Assembly: GCA_910576655.1 (NCBI GenBank)
Contig: CAJTJC010000027.1
Span: 1-7,317 of the forward strand
From: an uncultured Christensenella sp.
GTDB lineage: Bacteria; Bacillota; Clostridia; Christensenellales; Borkfalkiaceae
Reading direction: 5' to 3'
Length of the DNA: 7,317 nt
Shown: piece by piece, positions 5,235 to 7,317 of the stretch
Position numbering within the stretch: the first letter of the stretch is position 1
How the letters are laid out: each line of letters opens with the position of its first letter
The notes under the pieces: model-generated
What the model saw: the letters and a program-made list of their open reading frames with translations, nothing else
Told to the model about the DNA's origin: nothing
Databases searched by the model: none
Made by a program: the position numbers and the translations under genes

Positions 5235-5259
5235 AAAAGGACGGTCTTGCCGTCCTTTT
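5235..5259. terminator. Terminator of the RelE/antitoxin operon
   Basis: A perfect 10-bp stem, AAAAGGACGG (5235-5244) with CCGTCCTTTT (5250-5259), and a TCTTG loop. It lies 21 bp beyond the stop of the antitoxin gene and upstream of the hicAB promoter, so it separates the two toxin-antitoxin operons. The stem is the same GGACGG type as the hairpins at 3528 and 4524 but without the 43-bp repeat. Confidence 0.85.
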
Positions 5260-5280
5260 GATTTAAGGTATAAATAACGT

Positions 5281-5562
5281 TTAACGTCCGCCAGACGCAA
5301 TGCCCGCCGTTAGCAAGTACATACAATACTGATTAAGGCTAACGCCCTCCAAATCCGCATTGGCTTGCAACTGCTCACGCAAAGAATACGGAATACGCAA
5401 AGATATAGCGTTGTTTTTACGCCGTGCAAAATATTCGTCGGCTCTGACCTCGCAGCCGTCTGCGTTTATTTCGCCCGCATCTTTTAACATTTGCAAATCT
5501 ATTTTGTCAGGCTCTTCCGACTGTATAGACGCAAGTTTGTTTTTAAGTTCTTCGCTTAGCAT
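5281..5562 (-). CDS. Ribbon-helix-helix antitoxin of the RelE-type module
   Basis: A 93-aa protein with an acidic N-terminal part (residues 1-45, probably the toxin-binding region) and a C-terminal ribbon-helix-helix domain: strand NAISLRIP (51-58), helix YSLREQLQANADLEG (59-73), helix SLNQYCMYLLTAGIA (75-89). This C-terminal part resembles the DNA-binding end of HicB/Arc-like antitoxins. It probably represses the operon and neutralises the RelE-like toxin encoded just upstream. The ribosome site AGGAGGT (5568-5574) is near-perfect and overlaps the toxin's TAG stop (5575-5573), favouring coupled and high antitoxin output. Toxin-first order makes this arrangement HigBA-like. Confidence 0.85.
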   Translation of the reverse strand: MLSEELKNKLASIQSEEPDKIDLQMLKDAGEINADGCEVRADEYFARRKNNAISLRIPYSLREQLQANADLEGVSLNQYCMYLLTAGIASGGR

Positions 5563-5572
5563 AATGCACCTC

Positions 5573-5821
5573 CTATTTATATACGTCCCCGCGAGGACCT
5601 ATTGCATGAACTACTATGCGCTCGTCCACTATCTCGAAAATTATACGCCAATCACGAACTCGTAGCCGATAAAATCCTTTCATGCCTTGCATTGCCTTAA
5701 TGTCTCCGTTGAGAACTCTCAACTTGTCCAATCCTTGGCGAATGAACTCAGCGTCTCTATCCGACTGCTTGTTCAAATATTTTTGAGGTTGACGCAATAA
5801 TATGACAATAAATTCGCTCAT
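5573..5821 (-). CDS. RelE/ParE-superfamily toxin
   Basis: An 82-aa protein with the RelE fold signature: an N-terminal strand (FIVILLR), helices (KYLNKQSDRDAEFIRQGLDKLRVL), then the typical core DIKAMQGMKGFYRLRVRDWRIIFEIVDERIVVHAIGPRGDVYK (residues 40-82). Arg52, Arg54, Arg59 and Arg77 fall where RelE-type proteins carry their conserved basic residues, and the C-terminal GPRGDVYK is characteristic. RelE-type enzymes cut mRNA in the ribosome; ParE relatives inhibit gyrase, and the sequence favours the RelE/StbE side. AAGGA lies about 6 nt before ATG 5821. It is first in a two-gene operon with an RHH antitoxin and stands 85 bp from the tail gene upstream. Confidence 0.9.
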   Translation of the reverse strand: MSEFIVILLRQPQKYLNKQSDRDAEFIRQGLDKLRVLNGDIKAMQGMKGFYRLRVRDWRIIFEIVDERIVVHAIGPRGDVYK

Positions 5822-5845
5822 AGTATTTCCTTGTTAGTGTATGCG

Positions 5846-5861
5846 TATATGCTAGCATATA
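5846..5861. promoter_or_regulatory. 16-bp perfect palindrome over the RelE operon -10 box, candidate antitoxin operator
   Basis: TATATGCTAGCATATA is perfectly self-complementary and contains the -10 box. It is a good candidate for binding by the dimeric RHH antitoxin encoded by the operon, giving the autoregulation usual in toxin-antitoxin systems. Confidence 0.65.
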
Positions 5862-5877
5862 TGATTACATTTGTCAA
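5849..5877 (-). promoter_or_regulatory. Promoter of the RelE/antitoxin operon (extended -10)
   Basis: On the minus strand: TTGACA (5877-5872), 17-bp spacer, TAGCAT (5854-5849) preceded directly by TGC, an extended -10. The predicted start is about 20 nt before the toxin ATG at 5821. Confidence 0.75.
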
Positions 5878-5906
5878 GCTTTTTTGCAAATTATTCATAC
5901 GTAGAC

Positions 5907-6371
5907 CTATTGACTTTTCATGCGACTGCCCGAGAACGACGCGACAGAGCCGCCCGCACGCATGTTCATATACCGCAGGCTTACGTTTTCTACGCGGCGC
6001 TCCATATCGAGCTTGCTTTGTTTGTTGTAATAATCCAAAGCCGTAGTTGTCACGCTCATTAAACCGACTATAATCGCGCCCGGTAAGTTACCGACCGCCG
6101 CGCCGACGGTAATCGACCCGACAATCCCGCCTACCTTTTGCGCCGTTTGCAATGCGAACGACATTTTATCTTCGAGTTCCTGCGCGCCCGTACGCAAAGA
6201 TATAGTCGACACGTATTGCGTAGCGACTTTGTTTACAAACGGCTTGATATAGTGATTGTACGCCACCAACGCCTTTACGCCTAACGCCTTTGATTTGGCT
6301 TTGTCTCCCGCTATCGGAGACTTTTTATCGTCGCTTGTTTCGTTTTTGATTACAATCTCATATTCCGCCAT
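5907..6371 (-). CDS. Conserved small phage tail-module protein (154 aa), function unknown
   Basis: ATG 6371 is preferred: AGGTGA (6377-6382) lies 5 nt upstream. The GTG at 6380 would overlap the previous gene and has no ribosome site. It begins 1 bp after the 297-aa gene's stop, so the two are translated from one message. The charged N-terminus (residues 1-30, many Lys/Asp) is followed by helical stretches (YNHYIKPFVNKVATQYVSTISLRTGAQELEDKMSFALQTAQ), a Gly/Ala-rich hydrophobic part at about 80-108 (VGGIVGSITVGAAVGNLPGAIIVGLMSV) and a C-terminal RYMNMRAGGSVASFSGSR. I recall similar proteins, with the motifs IKPFVN, SLRTGA and a closing RAG, as uncharacterised genes beside tail genes in Bacillota phages. 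The hydrophobic segment could be membrane-active or buried in the tail; which is unclear. Confidence 0.8.
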   Translation of the reverse strand: MAEYEIVIKNETSDDKKSPIAGDKAKSKALGVKALVAYNHYIKPFVNKVATQYVSTISLRTGAQELEDKMSFALQTAQKVGGIVGSITVGAAVGNLPGAIIVGLMSVTTTALDYYNKQSKLDMERRVENVSLRYMNMRAGGSVASFSGSRMKSQ

Positions 6372-6372
6372 A

Positions 6373-7266
6373 TTATTCACCTACATTCAGTTGAGGAATA
6401 GCGACAGCCGCCTCTATGAGCGCGACGGTGTTTCCAACGTTGTCAACGCCTTCGAGCGACGCGGTCGTCTCTCCGAACACGACCGAATACGTTTTTGTCT
6501 CGGCATTCGTGCCCATTTGCACGGTAAGCGTATGTATTTTATTCAAGTCGTTATCTAGCAGCTCGGCATTTACAATCGAACCGATACCCGTTTTACCCGA
6601 TAACGCAGGCAATATAAAGTCGAAACTGCGGGCAAAAGACAGATTTTTAGACGTGCCGCGCCCTTCCGTGTCCGAATACGAATCCGACTGCACTTGCGGG
6701 CTCTTTGTGATTTTTACGGCTCTGAACGGCAACGGATACCCGTCGAGCGTAAACTTACAGTCATTGGAATTAAGCCCGTTTTCGATATAACCGTATTCGA
6801 TATACACGTCGAACGTAATGCTTGTTCCGATACCGTCTCGTACAGCTACCGTGCCCGTACTCGCCAAAGAGTAAACCGCGCCGACCGAGTATGTAGTCAT
6901 AGCTGCATTCCCGTTTGCGTCCGTGACGGGTTGCTCTATTGCCTGCACCTCGTAACGCTTAAAATATTCGTCCAAAACGGCACGGTGCGCTGCTATTATT
7001 TCACCGTCAGTGCTCGGAGTGGGCAACGCCACGACTATTTCGAACGACGCATTTTGAGTGGCAATGGTAAGCCCTTGGGTAGGCAAAACAGACGACGAAC
7101 CCGCCGTCAATAGTCCGTTTGTGTACTTTTCTTTCTTTTCGCGCGATTTGAACGCTTTTTTATACGTTCCCGCATCGGAAAACACGGCGAACTTGATATT
7201 ATATTTTTGTCCTACCGCATTGAGACCTTGCTCGATATGAGCGGCGAATGTACTTAGCGCTATCAT
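6373..7266 (-). CDS. Putative phage tail structural protein (297 aa)
   Basis: ATG 7266 overlaps the stop of the preceding gene as ATGA; AGGAGGAG (7277-7284) lies 10-12 nt upstream, a slightly long spacing. Residues 1-40 are helical (FAAHIEQGLNAVGQKYNIKFAVFSDAGTYKKAF). The rest is beta-rich, with GLTIATQNASFEIVVALP, TTYSVGAVYSLASTGTVAVRDGIGTSITFDVYIEYGYIENGLNSND at about 125-175, and LTVQMGTNAETKTYSVVFGETTASLEGVDNVGNTVALIEA near the end. I recall this order (GLL near residue 50, VYSLASTGT, YIENG.NSND, FGE....EG..NVG....LIEA) from uncharacterised structural proteins of Bacillota phages. A tail or baseplate structural role is inferred from that and from the following tail genes. No catalytic motif is seen. 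Codon use matches the other GC-richer tail genes. Confidence 0.82.
   Translation of the reverse strand: MIALSTFAAHIEQGLNAVGQKYNIKFAVFSDAGTYKKAFKSREKKEKYTNGLLTAGSSSVLPTQGLTIATQNASFEIVVALPTPSTDGEIIAAHRAVLDEYFKRYEVQAIEQPVTDANGNAAMTTYSVGAVYSLASTGTVAVRDGIGTSITFDVYIEYGYIENGLNSNDCKFTLDGYPLPFRAVKITKSPQVQSDSYSDTEGRGTSKNLSFARSFDFILPALSGKTGIGSIVNAELLDNDLNKIHTLTVQMGTNAETKTYSVVFGETTASLEGVDNVGNTVALIEAAVAIPQLNVGE
6377..6382 (-). promoter_or_regulatory. Ribosome binding site deciding the 154-aa start
   Basis: AGGTGA on the minus strand, 5 nt before ATG 6371. It lies inside the last codons of the 297-aa gene and excludes the GTG at 6380 as start. Confidence 0.7.
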
Positions 7267-7317
7267 ACTTTTATTTCTCCTCCTAATTTTTCAGCAATGT
7301 GCTCTGCGATGAGCTGA
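7263..7317 (-). CDS. C-terminal end of an upstream structural-operon gene (partial)
   Basis: In the frame ending at TGA 7265-7263, 17 codons are open to the right edge and end ...AEHIAEKLGGEIKV. The stop overlaps the ATG of the 297-aa gene as ATGA, and that gene's ribosome site lies inside this frame, an arrangement typical of translationally coupled phage genes. Too little is visible to name it. Confidence 0.6.
   Translation of the reverse strand, partial: QLIAEHIAEKLGGEIKV

Noticed and set aside
6372..6380. GTG start giving a 157-aa form of the small tail-module protein
   Set aside because: No ribosome site before it, whereas ATG 6371 is preceded by AGGTGA at the right distance.
6256..7240. 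Plus-strand frames of 60-139 aa opposite the 297-aa and 154-aa genes
   Set aside because: Shadows of the real genes; no ribosome sites and no recognisable protein features.
1..7317. tRNA, rRNA, CRISPR array, insertion sequence, integrase or att site
   Set aside because: Looked for by eye on both strands; no cloverleaf, no regularly spaced repeats, no transposase or integrase motifs. The 43-bp repeat has only two copies and no spacer array.

Overview
This window looks like the tail/baseplate region of a phage or prophage from a Gram-positive host, probably Bacillota (Clostridia-like). The reasons are near-consensus AGGAGG-type ribosome binding sites, TTGACA-N17 promoters, a lipoprotein-type signal peptide, and tail proteins that resemble, from memory, uncharacterised structural proteins of Bacillota phages. 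Nothing in the sequence fixes the species. The standard genetic code fits: TAA, TAG and TGA are all used as stops.

The structural genes all read leftwards (minus strand). From right to left they are: the tail end of an unidentified gene (7316-7263), a 297-aa beta-rich structural protein (7266-6373, ATGA overlap), a 154-aa small tail-module protein (6371-5907, 1-bp gap), a 122-aa baseplate-domain protein (3923-3555), an 845-aa baseplate protein (3020-483), and the first 160 residues of a BppU-like baseplate upper protein (480-1) that runs off the window.

This tail series is interrupted twice by accessory cassettes with their own promoters and terminators. The first block (about 5880-3950) holds a RelE-type toxin plus ribbon-helix-helix antitoxin operon, a HicA/HicB toxin-antitoxin operon (both minus strand) and an AT-rich lipoprotein gene on the plus strand. 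The second block (about 3560-3020) holds a plus-strand gene for a two-helix membrane protein with a cytoplasmic coiled coil. It lies exactly between the 122-aa and 845-aa baseplate proteins, which together look like the two parts of one ancestral baseplate protein. Both plus-strand cassettes end in the same 43-bp sequence (exact copies 996 bp apart) leading into a GGACGG/CCGTCC terminator hairpin. A third hairpin of the same type ends the RelE operon.

The likely working picture is a late tail operon carrying 'moron' genes that a lysogen could express independently: two toxin-antitoxin pairs and two membrane or surface proteins, the latter candidates for superinfection exclusion or host-surface change. 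Each accessory promoter overlaps or adjoins an inverted repeat that could be an operator. The terminators inside the leftward operon imply antitermination, readthrough or unrecognised internal promoters for full tail expression. No tRNA, rRNA, CRISPR array, insertion sequence, integrase or att site is visible.
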